This document shows, one piece after another, positions 34,266-47,210 of a stretch of DNA of 64,000 nt. Under the pieces are notes generated by a model. It was not told where the DNA came from and ran no database searches. It saw nothing but the letters and a program-made list of their open reading frames with translations. The first letter of the stretch is position 1; every line of letters starts with the position of its first letter. The position numbers and the translations under genes were made by a program. The DNA is from Hoplostethus atlanticus (taxonomy: Eukaryota; Chordata; Actinopteri; Trachichthyiformes; Trachichthyidae): positions 2,294,001-2,358,000 of the forward strand of contig JAXDDX010000062.1 of the NCBI GenBank assembly GCA_034670405.1, given 5' to 3'.

Positions 34266-36644
34266 TGAATCGTTTCAGGACTGGTTCAGGTCCTGAATTC
34301 AGGAGCGCTACCCAATTGAACAAACAAATCAATATTTCAATTCAGTTTCAATTCCGACTGATTTTACTTGTTAACTTTAAAGTGATTTGTGACTTCACGC
34401 ATTACTAATATAAATGCATATGTGCTGACACACACACACCTGCACATGCACACACACAAAAAGACTGAGAAATGCTGGCAGTGTGCTTATCAAGACCATC
34501 ATGTGTTGTATCCTGGTACCATGGAAGCACAGAGCACATGGGGACACACAGAGCAGTGAATAATAGAAACCCCTCTATGGTATTATGGCTTTTAAACAAA
34601 GCTCACCAAGACATCTGTGCTGTCTGAATATATTTCCCTCCATGTATTATACATAAGGCTATAAAACGGGGGAAAGGGGAAAAAAAATAGGTCACTGGCT
34701 CCTTGGTTACTGCAAGAGTTAATATTGCAAACTTCATTTTTTGGTATAAAGTATGGCTAGCTGTGTTTGATGGGAATTATCAGCACGACTGTAATGTCTC
34801 CGAGCAATCAGGTCGCTCTGCTGAAACCATGCCGTATGAGATGTTTCATTACGCTGCTGGGTAGTGGTTGTTTAGTCCCAACAGGGTGCCTCTGCTCTTC
34901 AGTGGGACTAAATTAATGAAAATCAAGTGCACAATTACACACACTTGGAAGGAATTCTCATCTGATTGTCCCCTGACCTTGTCTACCTCTATGTGTTTGT
35001 GTGTGGATCTGTGTGTGTAAAGACTGGTATGAGCCACCATAGTGTGTTTTAATATTTACCAACAGTTCTCACCTTAACACACTCTTGCGAAAAGGGTTTA
35101 CATGCATCACAGCCTCAGACCTGTTGCAATAGTTTCTCTTGTGTTATGGCTGCAATTAGGAAGCGCAGGCAGGCAAGTGGGCAAGCAGGCCTGGCATCTG
35201 AGAGAGAGAGACAGGCACACAGAGAGACAGACAAGAGAGAAACCATCAAGAGACAAGCAACTACAGGGAGGACAAACGGCTGGACCCGTCATACTTGTCA
35301 TTTCGCCGCAGTTCAATTATGCCAAAGAAAAAGAGAAGAGACAAGCGGCTTCGTTGAGCATGCCGCAAATAGGGCAGAACTGTGTGGGGAGGGAAGAAAA
35401 ATAAAACGTCTCCTGTGTGATGCAGTCCAGTTAGCTAAGATTTTGAAGGCCTGGGATCGATTTTTTTCCTCCATCTCTGGAAAATATACTGGAATTCCTG
35501 GGTAATGCGATTAGATGGGGTGTTGACAGTTTGATCAGAGGATTGAACACATGTGCCCAAATGCATGCACACACACATTCAAATGCCTAGACACAACACA
35601 CCAGTCCCAACCCTGGATTTATCAATTAAACACGTAGCTTCTCTCACCGTGCAGTTTTGACTGTTAGTTTCATTAGCATGGAGTCACGTGTTGTTAACTT
35701 TTTTTTTTTTTACCCACCTTCCTTCCTTTAATAAAACTTAGATTGGCTTGGTATACCGTTCATTTTAATGTTAAGGACAAGCACAGCTCCTGTCACCAAA
35801 AAAAAATGCCATTAATAAAATACCATTGGGTCAGCGTGGCATCCGGTTCCAAGCAAGTATAATTACTTTCTCTGAAGCACCCAGGTAATTATGGAGCTCA
35901 CTGTCACAGTGAATACAACCCTTCAAGCAAAGAACTGAAAAAGTTGCATGTCAGCTTATTGAAGGCAATTAATGCTACCACTATCTTTGGCCAACTTAAT
36001 ATTACACATAACCTAGATATAGACATCTGTCATATTATACTTGTCCGTTGAGATGAAGGCACTGGCCTCTTTACCACGCTGGAGCTAACTTGCTTAGCAT
36101 AGCCTTAGATAGCTGCTAGTTAGCTTTAGCTATTACCCAAACTGTCAGTGGGGAGCATCTCTAGTTTTAGCCGCTCGCCTTTGTACGAGCCAAACGTTAG
36201 CTTGTTAGCGAATGGTGTCACATTCTTCCAAATCTCACAAGCCCTCAGGCAAACAGAGGTCTTCGATGTCTCCTGAACATGAATTGATTTCAAGCCTCCA
36301 GCAGAAAAGTAGAATTGTACAGTTTCTCCCCTGCCTGTCTTTGATTCTCCCCCTCACTTCATCTTCAAGCTGTCAATAAACTTTGTTGAGGCAACGACTG
36401 ACTTGGTCCTCTCTGAAACCTGCTTCACTTAGAACCTCTGTGTCTTCAGCGATCACTTTTAATTTTCATGCATTCGCCTCTCTACACACCTTTTCCAACC
36501 TGGCAAGATTATTGTTGATGGGCCGATCAGGAGGTTTAACATGTAACATTACAACATCTTGTCGGCAGTCATTGCACAAGTTACCACATGGCATTCATGA
36601 GTCTCACGAGATTACCGCTATGCTAACACAGAAGGACCATTTCA
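34266..36644. other. Gene-poor stretch
   Basis: No gene was recognised. The part 35820-36000 is unique-looking DNA that might be conserved. A patch rich in GTTAGC/GCTAGT motifs lies at 36080-36215. AG-rich simple sequence near 35195-35260 produces spurious open frames. Confidence 0.4.
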
Positions 36645-36990
36645 AGGACTGGTGCCGTTGTCTGAGCATAACTTCTGAGGAATGTTGATCAATTTCAAAC
36701 CATCCTGAGTAGGAATCGACAAGTACAAAGTAGTGGTGGCTTTCCCACTCAAGTATGTCTGCGTTGACAGCCGACCAAGAACTGGGTTAGGTTTCAGTGG
36801 CTCCTTTTGTTGATGGGACTTCTGGCTGTTGAAGTGATGCGTGCTCAAACAGCATCCTCAATGTCGGGGCTGATAGATGGCCAGAATACAGTTCCACCAT
36901 CTCTTTGCTTTGTAGCTTCCACTCCCGGGTGTTTGTGCAGGGCTTTCAATTCCGCTGAGTGCAGTGATATGGGTATAACTGCTATACTTC
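36645..36990 (-). pseudogene. Ty3/gypsy-like integrase relic
   Basis: Read on the - strand, LHKHPGVEATKQRDGG and VFWPSISPDIEDAV match the H2C2 zinc-binding region of gypsy-type integrases. QQKEPLKP follows where the linker to the catalytic core is expected. A diverged core start and an SDNG motif come next, but with most of the intervening core deleted. In-frame stops are present. It is a remnant of pol; no matching LTR was found beside it. Confidence 0.6.
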
Positions 36991-39900
36991 CTTTACTGAC
37001 AATGTTGTTCTTGTGGCTGAAAATACTTTTGCACAGTAGCTACTGTATATAAGTAATTTTTTTAGAATTGTATATGTATTTATCTGTCTGTCTCGAATGA
37101 GCTCATCTTGTAATGCACCAAAATTACAGTTCTTAGCTTGGTTCCTTTGTGTACCCACATATGCCTTGCCAATTGTTTCACTTGGTTTTTGATGTCTTGT
37201 GTTGAAGTTGTGCCTTTACATTACTACCTTACCCTCTGAATTACATATTTCTTAGAATTTTCTTTTCGGGGCAGCACCATGACGACTCTTTGATCCTACA
37301 AAACTGCAGTCACGTATGTGAAAGACCATTCTTTCAGTTTTCTGCCACATTACTACCAAAGACGAGAGAATCTGGACATCGGAATCCGTCTGCCCTAATG
37401 TTTTGGGGAAAATTTTGGGGGAATTTTTTACCTTTACTGGGTAGTTCAGAGTAGAGAGAGACAGGAAGGACTGGGGGGGGGGTTACATGCGACTACCTTT
37501 GTGGTATGCACCTTAGCCTATTGAGCTCCCAGGACGCCCCCCATCTACCTTAATGTTTAACTTCCCTTGCTGTTTAAACTTGGCTAATTACCGACTCATG
37601 AGCATGAGCCAAAGTAATGATATTGTCAGGCACTGGTATTAGATAAAGAACGCAGACGAACACATATTAAGAAAAGCCCCTGGTCTCTGTCCATTCTGCC
37701 TCTTCTCCATTCTCTAGTCAATGATGATCACTGATTGGAGGTCATAGTTTACTTTTTATATACTTCCTCATCGCCTTTGACCTGCACCCCTCTCTGATGT
37801 CCCAAGATTCTTAATTCTTCATTACCTCTTCAATTAAGTCAAATATTTAGACCGTGTCCCTCCTAAGGATGAGATGGGAGGTAGTTGTCTTTGATGGTAG
37901 CGTTTAGACTCTCCCAACACTGGTATGGCTAAGTATTGGTACGCTGGTAAGGCTATTAAGGCCACAGTCCAGTCATATGCTTCAGCCTGTGACTTGACTC
38001 TTCCCTACCCCTGTTAGGATGGCATAGATCACTTAATTTTATCTCTCCTACCTTACCCCTCAATTATGTCCCCCTCTCCTCTACGGTTCTCATTTACATG
38101 AGTTTGCTCCTGGCTCATTTAAAAAACACTTTACTTACATTTACATTTCTGCCGAACAGAGGAATATTTGTTGCATCTATTGTCTGGGCACCGTGGATTT
38201 GCCCTTTGCACTCCTTACTAGTGAGTGTTTGTGATGTTGGTAATTTATGAATTTAAGCTTATTCTACTATTGCACTCATTGTAAGTCACTCTGCTGATGG
38301 CTAAATGCTGATAGGCTGAATTACTGCAGTAAAATGCTAAATGCAATACAAATGTGTCTAAAATTTACTTTTTGGCTCCCCTGCCAAGGGCTTAGCCAAG
38401 ACCAAGGACTGTAGGCAAATGTTGCTGCCGTTTGGTCCTTGGCCGTGTTGAATCAGCGACTGATCAGTCTTACAGCAAGTCCCAAGGACGCGGGGGCTTT
38501 GCTTATTTGGTCCATCCAAATCCAAAGCTGGAAAACCCTGAAATAATCTTTCAAAATGTAGAGAGAGAAATGGTGGCCCAGGGCTTAGTTAGCTGTTCAA
38601 ATTCAGGGTAATCAGTGCCTGAGGCCACACAGTCTTGCGGAGCCTCCATCATTGAAGTCTCTTAATTGGTGCAGGAATAAGGCCCTGCACGAGGACTTCT
38701 GTAGAATACGTATCAGTGCATATCTATGTTAACATGATATGGGAGCAATGGAGTGCTGTCCACGGCCCATGATAGGTATCTGTAACCACACCTCGCCATG
38801 CATTATGGAGGAGTTGCCTCGTGCTAATCTGGGAGACGGTTAGCCATCTGCCTTGATTTCTTCTGTTTGTGTTAATTTTTTTTCCAGTATGTATTCTACG
38901 TTGAACTTCGACCAACTCTTAAGAGCAATCGGAGTATGTAGGCTTATAAATAAAGCGTGGAACTAAATAAATGAAGGATCTAGCTTTCTTTGTTCAGTGG
39001 ATCTTTAACAGTATGTAATACTTTGGAACTAGCAGCTCGTGGCTCTCGGGTTACTGCTGAACTTCTGCCTCTCCAGGGCTTCAAAAAGCTCTATTACTGC
39101 GACACGGTGGGTAAATCAAATTAAGATTTACCTTCGTTCCTCAGTCTCTGGAGAAAGAGAGATGGCTGTTGAATTAGCTGGGTGTTTTTACCCTGATGGA
39201 AAATACTATTCTCCTCACACTCACTCCTCTTTATAATGGAATATGCACTTAGCTTCCTCTGTGCTCGTTTATCAAGCTGTAATATATGGACCTGTAGCCG
39301 CGTTGAGTGAAAGTGTATTTCCATGATTGAGGTCCAGTCTATAACAATGGTTTGCATAGTTGTGTATTGGGGGGCTTTAAATCGTGAGGCTGTTGATGGT
39401 GATTTGATGCAAGGAAGCAATTTGTGAGACAACGAGGAAGGGTTCTGCGAGCCATTAGGGGAATAGGCTAAGGAAACTAGGTGTACAGAGGTGGAAGGGA
39501 GGGTTGGGGGGGTGGATGAAAGGGTGAGGCGGAGAGACGTGGTGCCAGGATAAGTTGTGGAGACAGATGGAGCGAGGTGGAAAAAAGGACAAAGGGACGG
39601 AATGAGGTAGAGAGAAGGATGGGATGGTGGCAGGGGAGGTTGATGGGTGAGATTTGGGTGAGGTGGAAAAATAGAGGGGAGGATGGGAAATGGAGAGTGC
39701 AAGAGGGGAGGACAGGATGAAGTATAGAACCACAGAAGAGAGAATTAAGTGGTAGGGGACATCTGTCAAAAGGAATCAGGCCTGTGAAAGGCAACTTAAT
39801 TAAGTGTACTCCACACAAAGGGGTCTTAATTCTTGTGTGCGTTTATGTGTATATGCAGACATGCACAAGTTAATTATGTGTTTGTGGGTGAATCCATCTT

Positions 39901-41183
39901 TGCGTACAGCATGCATTCATGATTTTATCAAGAAAAAAAATGAAAAAGTGAATAATTTAAAATAAAAACACAAAACACTGTAGACTTTATTGAAAATGTT
40001 GGTTATTTATTGGAGTCAGAAGGGCATAAGTCCATTAATGCTGTTCTGGCTCCAGATAAAGCAGGGAGTAAGTCCACTTAACGAGCCTTTTGGCAACAAA
40101 TGTTGATGCACATAAATAGTCAGAATGGTACATGTTGATCTTGAATTTTGTTTGCCTAGTTTACTCATATCTGTTGTCCTAATTACAAGATCTTTTATCA
40201 TTATTATGAAGAAAGAATCACAAGGCTACCACTGGTTTCCAATTCACAACTTCTTATTTGCGAGTGAAGAGAAATTATGGTTTTCTATCCTATCAGGTTA
40301 ATTAATTGCATTCACCAGTCGTCCCAGGTGTAAACCTGTTTAGATGGCTAGAATGAAAATCGGCAGGGAGGTGGTATTCCAGCACCAGGATTGAGAACCA
40401 TTGGTCTAGGTGGTACTGTCATTTTACAAACACCTGCTGATGACCCTCTCTCCTTCATCTCTCCAGAGGCCTGGAGCTGAGCATGCAAGGGGAACACAAG
40501 AGAGGAAATATCTTGCTGACGATGTTTTTTTTTATCATTCGTGTGTAGTCTCAGTAAATACAGTGTATGTATTTTTAAAATCCTAATATGATTTTATCTA
40601 TTATCTTTATTGTTTTGCTTTCCCCCACTGTATTGCAATGGTTGGTGATCAGGTGGCTATATGTTCTGGAGCTTGAGACTGTTTGTCAAAGGCATAATGC
40701 ATGCTGAAATGTCAGACAACTTCAGCTATAAAGCCTGCACAAAGTGAAATACTGTGTGCCTCAGTGTGTTAGTAGAGATCAGTGTTTTGAAGTTTTCATT
40801 GGTATATCTGAAAGTTTATTCTGTATAAGTTCATGTGCACATTTATGTAGCGGCACTACTTTCCAAGACACTAGACAGATGCGTCTTGACAAATGAGACA
40901 AAGACTAAAGGGCCATGACATGTAGCTCTGATCATGCAACCTCAGCAAACATGAATGATGTGTTTCATCCTAAAGGATGGAAACCAAAGGAGTTATTTTA
41001 GCCCACCATATGAATATATAATGTATGCAATTAAGATTCCATTAAGATCCCGGCAGGTGTGTGAAATAGTGAAGTAGTAAGAGTGAGTGAGAGTAAGTGT
41101 GGTTCTGGATGACGGCCAGGCGAATGCTCTTCCCCGGAGAACCCTCGGTCTCTGCGGCTGTCGGGCACCACATTGGCAGCCAC
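36991..41183. other. Gene-poor stretch
   Basis: No gene was recognised. The segments 38560-38900 and 39020-39330 are unique-looking. A purine-rich tract at 39478-39760 explains the long proline/serine-rich open frames on the - strand. Confidence 0.4.
39478..39760 (+). repeat. Purine-rich (G/A) low-complexity tract
   Basis: About 280 bp dominated by GGAGG, GGTGG and AGGATGG motifs. Its complement gives three overlapping open frames of 104-193 codons, which are composition artefacts. Confidence 0.75.
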
Positions 41184-41300
41184 TGTAGCGGACTTGCTAC
41201 TCCTGGGGCAGTGACACACAGACAGAGACCAGAACGGTGAGAGTTTACACAGTGTACACAATATAAACCAACCCGGTTTTGACTGCCGCTTTTCTGCTCA
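41184..41300 (-). mobile_element. Diverged relative of the LTR family, opposite strand
   Basis: TGTAGCGGACTTGCTACTCC followed by TGGGGCAGTGACACACAGAC resembles the reverse complement of the 3' end shared by copies 2-4 (TGTAGCAACTTGCTACTGTA then CCGGGGTCCGTGACAGACAG). The LTR body should run to the right, perhaps to about 41580, but similarity fades. To the left (downstream on the - strand) is TGGTGCCCGACAGC, faintly like a tRNA primer-binding site, though offset by about 12 bp from the LTR edge. Confidence 0.45.
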
Positions 41301-43789
41301 GTCCCTGGGTCAGCACGCCTCCCACTAGCTCTTCCAGGGCAGCCTTCAGCTCCAAAACGAGGTCAACTTTTCGTCTCCAAAGTTTTCCAGTTGCCCCTCA
41401 GGCTGACGTGCCTGCTGCCAGTCCAGTCCTATCTCTCCTCTCGACTGCAAGACAAACACAGGTTTCCGGCTGCAGTTGGGGAACCAGCCCACCAGCTTGA
41501 TTCTCTCCTGCATCCAGCCCACACCTCAACCCTTGCCAAAACCTACTTACACCCTTCTGGCTCCAAGCCTTCGTCCTAACTTACCATACATGTTAATGTT
41601 TTCATACATAGTAAGCATCACTATAGTAATTCTGATGTATTTTTCTCAATAAATGTTTTTCTGGGTCATAAAAAAGCTCCCTCCCTTTGTTTGGAGCCCC
41701 GCCCACCCCTTAGTGTTAAGACCACCCTTATTGACCTCACATACAATATGAACATTGCCAAACAAGCCATGGGAGTAAATCATTGGTTCACAAGGCAACT
41801 TAGGAGTGACAGCTGATTTGATTTTCCAATCAAAAAAAGACATAGCTGATTGGCCTTGCCCTGGGACACCTGAGCCTCGTTTCAACTTGGACTGTGATTG
41901 GTGGAAATAATTGCTTTTTCAAATGCTTTCTGAGAGGTTTAGAAATTTGAATGGGGTGATGCTGGAGGAGGGCTTTAACCAGCTCCCCGAGGGTCAGGTG
42001 CGTAGTGCAAAATATGGTGGAGGAGCCTGTCGCAAGTCTGGCATGCTTCCCAAATTGCCTTTGATAGAGCAAAGTCAAAACACAGAATATGTCTGTTACT
42101 CCTACTGTATAAAAAGCATGTGATGTCAAAAAATATCTGAATCTCATATGAGTAGCACAGCGGAGACCCGAGTGTCTCAGTATCTGTATTGATCTTTAAG
42201 TTGTGTGTTTACTTCTTTATGTATTTACCCTTAATTATCTTAACTTTATCATCTGATGAAGAGAGGCAGCCACTGCATAATTCACTTCATTTCTATGCAA
42301 ATGAAAATGGAAATTGGGGTCCAATCAAAGATCTTTACGGATGACAAACACGTATACACACATGCTTCCTATGCATATGACCACACACACGCGCCATGGC
42401 ATGTGCTTGTGTTTATCAGGCTGAGAAAGATTGCAAGAAAAAGTTAATTAGAGTCTGGGATCATACCTGAGTCCTCATTGATTACTCTCTACAATCGGAA
42501 GTGCTAACGTGTGTGTGTGTGTGTGTGTGTGTGCTTGTACATCATTAATAAGATGCTCGACATTTTTACCATCTCTCTTGACTTCAGCTCTCATGGGTGT
42601 GGCAGTGGCAGTCCTGATCCCTGCGCTGTTGATTAAAGGATAAGTGGCGACCTTGACTCGAGTCTCCAGAGGCTAACATACATTCAAGTCTAGCAGCAGC
42701 AATTAATCCCCCGCCCCCCCAACGCTCCCAACTGCCTTCCCTTTTTCTCCATATATTTTGCGCAATTACTCATTTTTAATTTGTACCTTTATTCCAATCT
42801 CTCTCTAAAGGTAACAGTGCATAGGAACAGAATCCTAACTTGGCAATTAACCCTAAATCCTACACTTACGACCTTGCAAAATGAGGACCGGCCAAAATGT
42901 CCTCAGTTTGAAGGTCTAAAACTCAATTCTCACAAGGATAGCAATACAAGAACACGCACACACATTGGCTAAAGGTGAAAAGATGTTTGATCTCCAGAGA
43001 GCTGACGTGCAGCATCCTAATCCAGCCTTCCCGCCTCCCCAGTAGAGCTGGTTTGTTCAACACCGCGCACCTCAGCACCCACTAAACAGCCCACAGGAAA
43101 CACAGCGAGTACATCATTTATTAATAAGTTTGTTGATATTTCTGTCAAGAGTCTGAGCAAACCGCAAAAAGCAGACGAGACGATCCAGCCGGCTCTTGTT
43201 TACACCTCATTTCACACCCAATAGACAACACAAGACATAACTAGGAACAAGAGAGCGGGAAGAGCCTGGCGTCGTGAAATAGCTGAGGAAGAGTTCGGCA
43301 GTGTGTTGCGTCGGACTAAAAGGAGGGGGAAAAAATACATATATCAGACTAAAGGAGATGTCTGGCACACTTTCAGAGATAGGTAAGGTGAAAACAACAG
43401 AGACTGTGGTGTCATACGGCACGAGACGGGGCTGCAGATCAGAGTGAGAGAGACTACACTGTCAAACACTACACTATATGGCAGGACCGCTGAAGACTGG
43501 TCAACCCAGAGCAGATAACATAGCTGTTTATATACTCATATTACACAGAAATGTGGAGGACAGTGAAGCCTCAGGTCCTAATAGTACTTTTTCCTTACAG
43601 TGTATAAAGCTGAAAGAGAGATGGGTGAGAAAGCCTTCAATATCCCTGCCCTCTGTGCATGGAAGAGCCTGCAGATAGACTAGAGTCTTAAGGATCTGCT
43701 TTCTCTGAGTCAGTTTAAAGCACTTGTTACGGCAACAGAAGAGAGATGTATTGGCAATAAGATTTTTTTTCTTTGGTTAAGTTTTTAGG
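41301..43789. other. Gene-poor stretch
   Basis: The left end may include the remainder of the opposite-strand LTR. No gene was recognised. A (GT)n microsatellite lies at 42509-42533. Confidence 0.4.
42509..42533 (+). repeat. (GT)12 microsatellite
   Basis: An uninterrupted GT run preceded by GTGCTAAC. Confidence 0.95.
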
Positions 43790-44222
43790 ACTAATACCAC
43801 TACTACTGCTATTACTACTACTATTACTGTCATTACTACTACTACTATTACCACTACTACTACTGCTACTATTACTAATACTATTACTATTACTACTGTT
43901 ATTACTACTAATACTACTACTACTGTTATTGCTACTACTATTACCACTACTACTACTACTGTTATTACTACTGCTACTACTACTGCTGCACTGCTACTAC
44001 TGCTATTACTACTACTACTAATGTTACTACTACTACTACTACTGTTATGACTATTGCTACTACTACCACCACCACCACCACCACCACCACTACTACTACT
44101 GCTGCTGCTTTTACTACTACTACTACTACTACTAGTGCTATTACAACAGCTGCTACTACTACTGCTGCTGCTATTACTACTACTACTACTGCTGCTATTA
44201 CTACTACTACCACTACTACTAC
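43790..44222 (+). repeat. Long ACT/TAC trinucleotide tract
   Basis: About 430 bp of ACT-phase triplets, interrupted by GCT, ATT, GTT and a (CAC)n block near 44064-44090. Six-frame reading gives poly-Leu, poly-Thr, poly-Ser or poly-Val frames up to 152 codons, none of them genuine genes. Confidence 0.95.
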
Positions 44223-44227
44223 AAATC

Positions 44228-45142
44228 CAAGTCAATTTGCAAGTTCAAGTCAAGTCAAGTCATAAGATACAAGTCCGGTTGCAGGTTTCTCTGAATGGCA
44301 GCATATACATACATATATTAGTTGCAGCTGAGAAAAATGAGAATTGTTTGAATCTTCAGAACATATAATGTATGTTGTTTATCTTATCTTTTACAGCCTT
44401 TGGCTCATCTTTACTAAGGTTGCCAATAATTCTGTAGACCTCTAAAGATCAAACTATATAATTAATGATTCAGAAGTAACCGATTACAGATACAATATAC
44501 ATAAGAAGAGCCCTCAGCAACAATGTGAAACATTTCTAGAAACAAAAAACAATGTAACAGGTTCCGAGGTTGTAGGAATGGAATGGACGGATTCTGGACA
44601 TGGCTTGTGGTCGCACACAGTCTTTATTCACTCACACTATTAACAAGCCCGAGGGCAATTATTGTTTAACTAGATCAATAACAAAACAGACCAAGGCACC
44701 TGAAGAATTTAGGTGCACTCAAGTGAATCAGTGAAGGCTACTTTCCCAATTTTGGCAAGGCTGTGCATTAGAGAATATGAATGAGTTCATGAAAGAAAAC
44801 TAGTGGCTAAACAGTTTTCTTTCTTTGTTATTGTTCAGTAATGTTTGAGGATGCTATTTGTCAGGAGGAGTTAACCTAGATATAGCCTTGTTGCCTTCCA
44901 AACAAACACTGCAGGAAGGCAGAGCAGTGTGCAAATCAGTGAACTGGGCTTGTGATTGGGAAATGTATCCTGCATTGTTTTCTGAATAGAAAGCTATTGC
45001 TCAGGTTTTGCCGGGGCAAGTCTGGTCAAGTCACTGCTGTCAAGTCTCAAGTCAAGTTGAGTCTCAAGCAATCAAGTCTTAAGTTAGTCAAGTCTCACAG
45101 AAGTCAAGTCGCAAGTCCTGATTTTGTGAAGTCTCAAGTCTC
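44228..45142 (+). repeat. AAGTC-rich repeat interrupted by an insertion
   Basis: Clusters of CAAGTC motifs occur at 44228-44276 and 45017-45142 in the same orientation (e.g. AAGTTCAAGTCAAGTCAAGT and TCAAGTCTCAAGTCAAGTTG). The roughly 740 bp between contain a candidate solo LTR at 44553-44900. This is probably one old repeat split by later insertion. Confidence 0.5.
44548..44905 (-). mobile_element. Candidate solo LTR, unrelated family
   Basis: The segment 44553-44900 starts TGTAACAGG and ends CCTTCCA, and is flanked on both sides by AACAA (44548-44552 and 44901-44905). On the - strand an AATAAA (from TTTATT near 44625) lies about 70 bp from the end CCTGTTACA, the normal LTR arrangement. The target duplication is low-complexity, so chance cannot be excluded. 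Confidence 0.45.
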
Positions 45143-46040
45143 CAGCTCTGGCAATAGCAATACTATTACAGCATAATCAGCACAATATGCTACCAGCTAA
45201 ATGAAAGTTTACAAAAAGAGTTTTTATTTGTGTCTCAATAGATGATACAGATTTTGTTATTTCCTCAGGCAGGTTTAAGCACCTGATCTCAAATGCCTGA
45301 TCACCTTTTGCCTGGACATCACAGGCTACATCTCTGTACGTAAAGAGTCAAAAGCTCCATAATAAGGTAGGGCAAAGGCATTTATTGCTTTTAAGTAATC
45401 TTAAATTCAAAATTGGAAATCTGGAAGACAACTTTCGGTAGCTAAAATGGGACTTGAGGTTTTAGGGCTATTTCTCAGTTGGTGGAAACAAGACTGAACA
45501 ACGCATAGCACTTAATTTGTGTAATTCAGATTCTTATTACTCAGGTTTCCATTTCATGTATTTTAAACATTGTGACATTTTAAACATTGCACTTGGGCCA
45601 AATATAATAACTTTAGATTTATTATCAACATTTAATGTCTACTAAACTATGAGTATCAATATGATCAATATGAATTAGAAATCTTTTGCATTTGAATGCA
45701 TCATCTCAATGCCTGTGCATGCTTATAATATTGGATGCTTATAATCATATTGTGCTGAGATTTAATGCTTGTGAAAGTACGAGGAGCAAAGCTATGTGTA
45801 TCACTGCACAGCAAAAATCTGATCCTCTGTGGGGGTTTAAAATCAACTCAATTTGAGTGTATATAGGAGACCACTGAATGAAAACCAGTATCTTCATCTT
45901 CATGGAAACCATGCAAAATGACAGAGGTTATTTTGCTGAACACTGGCATATTGTCATCAACATCTGTACAAACAAAGAGGCCAACATGATACTCAAGAAC
46001 ATTTCACCTACACTGTGGGATGTACTTCAATCTGAAGGTC
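45143..46040. other. Non-coding stretch
   Basis: No gene or element end was recognised. Confidence 0.4.
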
Positions 46041-47210
46041 TACAAGATTCAAGATTCAAGAACTTTATTTGTCACATACACACACGGGGTGTGTAGTGAA
46101 ATGAAAAGTGGCAATGCTCATTGGGAATGTGCAAAAGGGCAACAGTACACAGTATTTACAGTAAAAAAACAACACAATATTTACAGTATTACAGTAATTA
46201 CAGTACGAGCTCTTATATAAAAAAAAACAACACAATATATACAGTAAGAGCACTTTGGAAATGGTAAGGGAAATCGTATGAATGTAATATACTATAAATT
46301 ATGTGTAGTCATTACCTAAGTGTGTGTGTGTGTGTGAGTGTGCATAAGAGGGGCAGTGTGTGTGTCTTGGTGGGGGCCCTGGTGAGGTCAGAGTTCACAG
46401 TCCTGGTGGCCTGAGGAAAGAAACTCCGTCTCAGTCTCTCTGTTTTGGCAGCGTGACTACGGAGGCGCTTGCCTGACCGCAGCAGCTGAAACAGTTCGTT
46501 GTTGGGGTGGTGAGGATCCTTCATGATCCTGCAGGCTCTGGTTCTGCACCTCCTGGTGTATAAGTCCTGCAGGGTGGGGAGTGTAGTTCCAATAGTGCGT
46601 TCGCACTACTCTCTGCAGAGCCTTCCTGTCCTGAGCGGAGCTGTTGCCAAACCAGGCAGTGATGCTTCCTGTCAGGATGCTCTCTACAGCTCCAGAGTAG
46701 AAGGACTGAAGGATCCTCCGGGAGACTTTGAATTTCCTCAGCTGCCTGAGGTGGTAAAGGCGCTGCCTCGCCTTTCTCACCAGAGTGTCAGTGTGTGTTG
46801 TCCATGTCAGATCTTCAGTGATGTGGACTCCCAGGTATTTAACCTGCTCACCCTCTCCACAGTAGTCCCATTAATCCCCAATGGTGAGTACGTCCTCTGT
46901 TGTTGTGTCCTCCTAAAGTCCACAATCAGCTCCTTAGTTTTGGTGACATTCAAGAGGAGGCTGTTGTCCTGGCACCAGAGTGACAGATCAGCCACTTCCT
47001 CCAGGTAGGCCTTCTCGTCGTTGTTGGAGATCAGGCCCACCACCACTGTGTCATCCGCAAACTTAATGATGGAGTTGGAGCTGAACCTGGCCACACAGTC
47101 ATGTGTGTACAGGGAGTACAGTAGGGGGCTGAGGACGCAACCCTGGGGGGATCCTGTGTTCAGGGTGAGGGGGTTGGAGGTGTGTCTGCCCAGAGATGTC
47201 TTCAAAATAT
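46041..47210 (-). mobile_element. 5'-truncated Jockey-superfamily LINE (L2/CR1/Rex1-like)
   Basis: On the - strand the 3' half of a reverse transcriptase is readable: PQGCVLSPLLYSLYT, the catalytic FADDTVVVG block near 47050, then WCQDNSLLLNVTKTKELIVD, and a C-terminal region with LTGSITAWFGN and ALQRVVRT. It ends with MKDPHHPNNELFQLL and RRSFFPQA. At least two frameshifts (near 46838 and 46600) break the frame. The 3' end has a short tandem tail of GATTCAA-type units at 46045-46060, followed inward by AACTTTATTTGTCACAT, typical of this superfamily. The 5' part of the RT and ORF1 are absent, as in most LINE copies. Confidence 0.88.
46457..47205 (-). pseudogene. LINE reverse transcriptase remnant
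   Basis: This is the coding portion of the LINE. The first open block (47205 to 46807) carries the PQG and FADD motifs. After a one-base loss near the V-S-R-L stretch, the second block carries the C-terminal thumb-like region. After another shift, the final block lies at 46524-46312. No endonuclease domain remains, so it cannot be active. Confidence 0.85.

Noticed and set aside
39121-39818. Overlapping - strand frames of 104-193 codons rich in Pro, Ser, His and Leu.
   Set aside because: They are the complement of a purine-rich tract; multiple frames are open at once, a sign of composition rather than coding.
43777-44368. Poly-Ser, poly-Val, poly-Leu and poly-Thr frames.
   Set aside because: They are readings of the ACT/TAC trinucleotide repeat in different frames.
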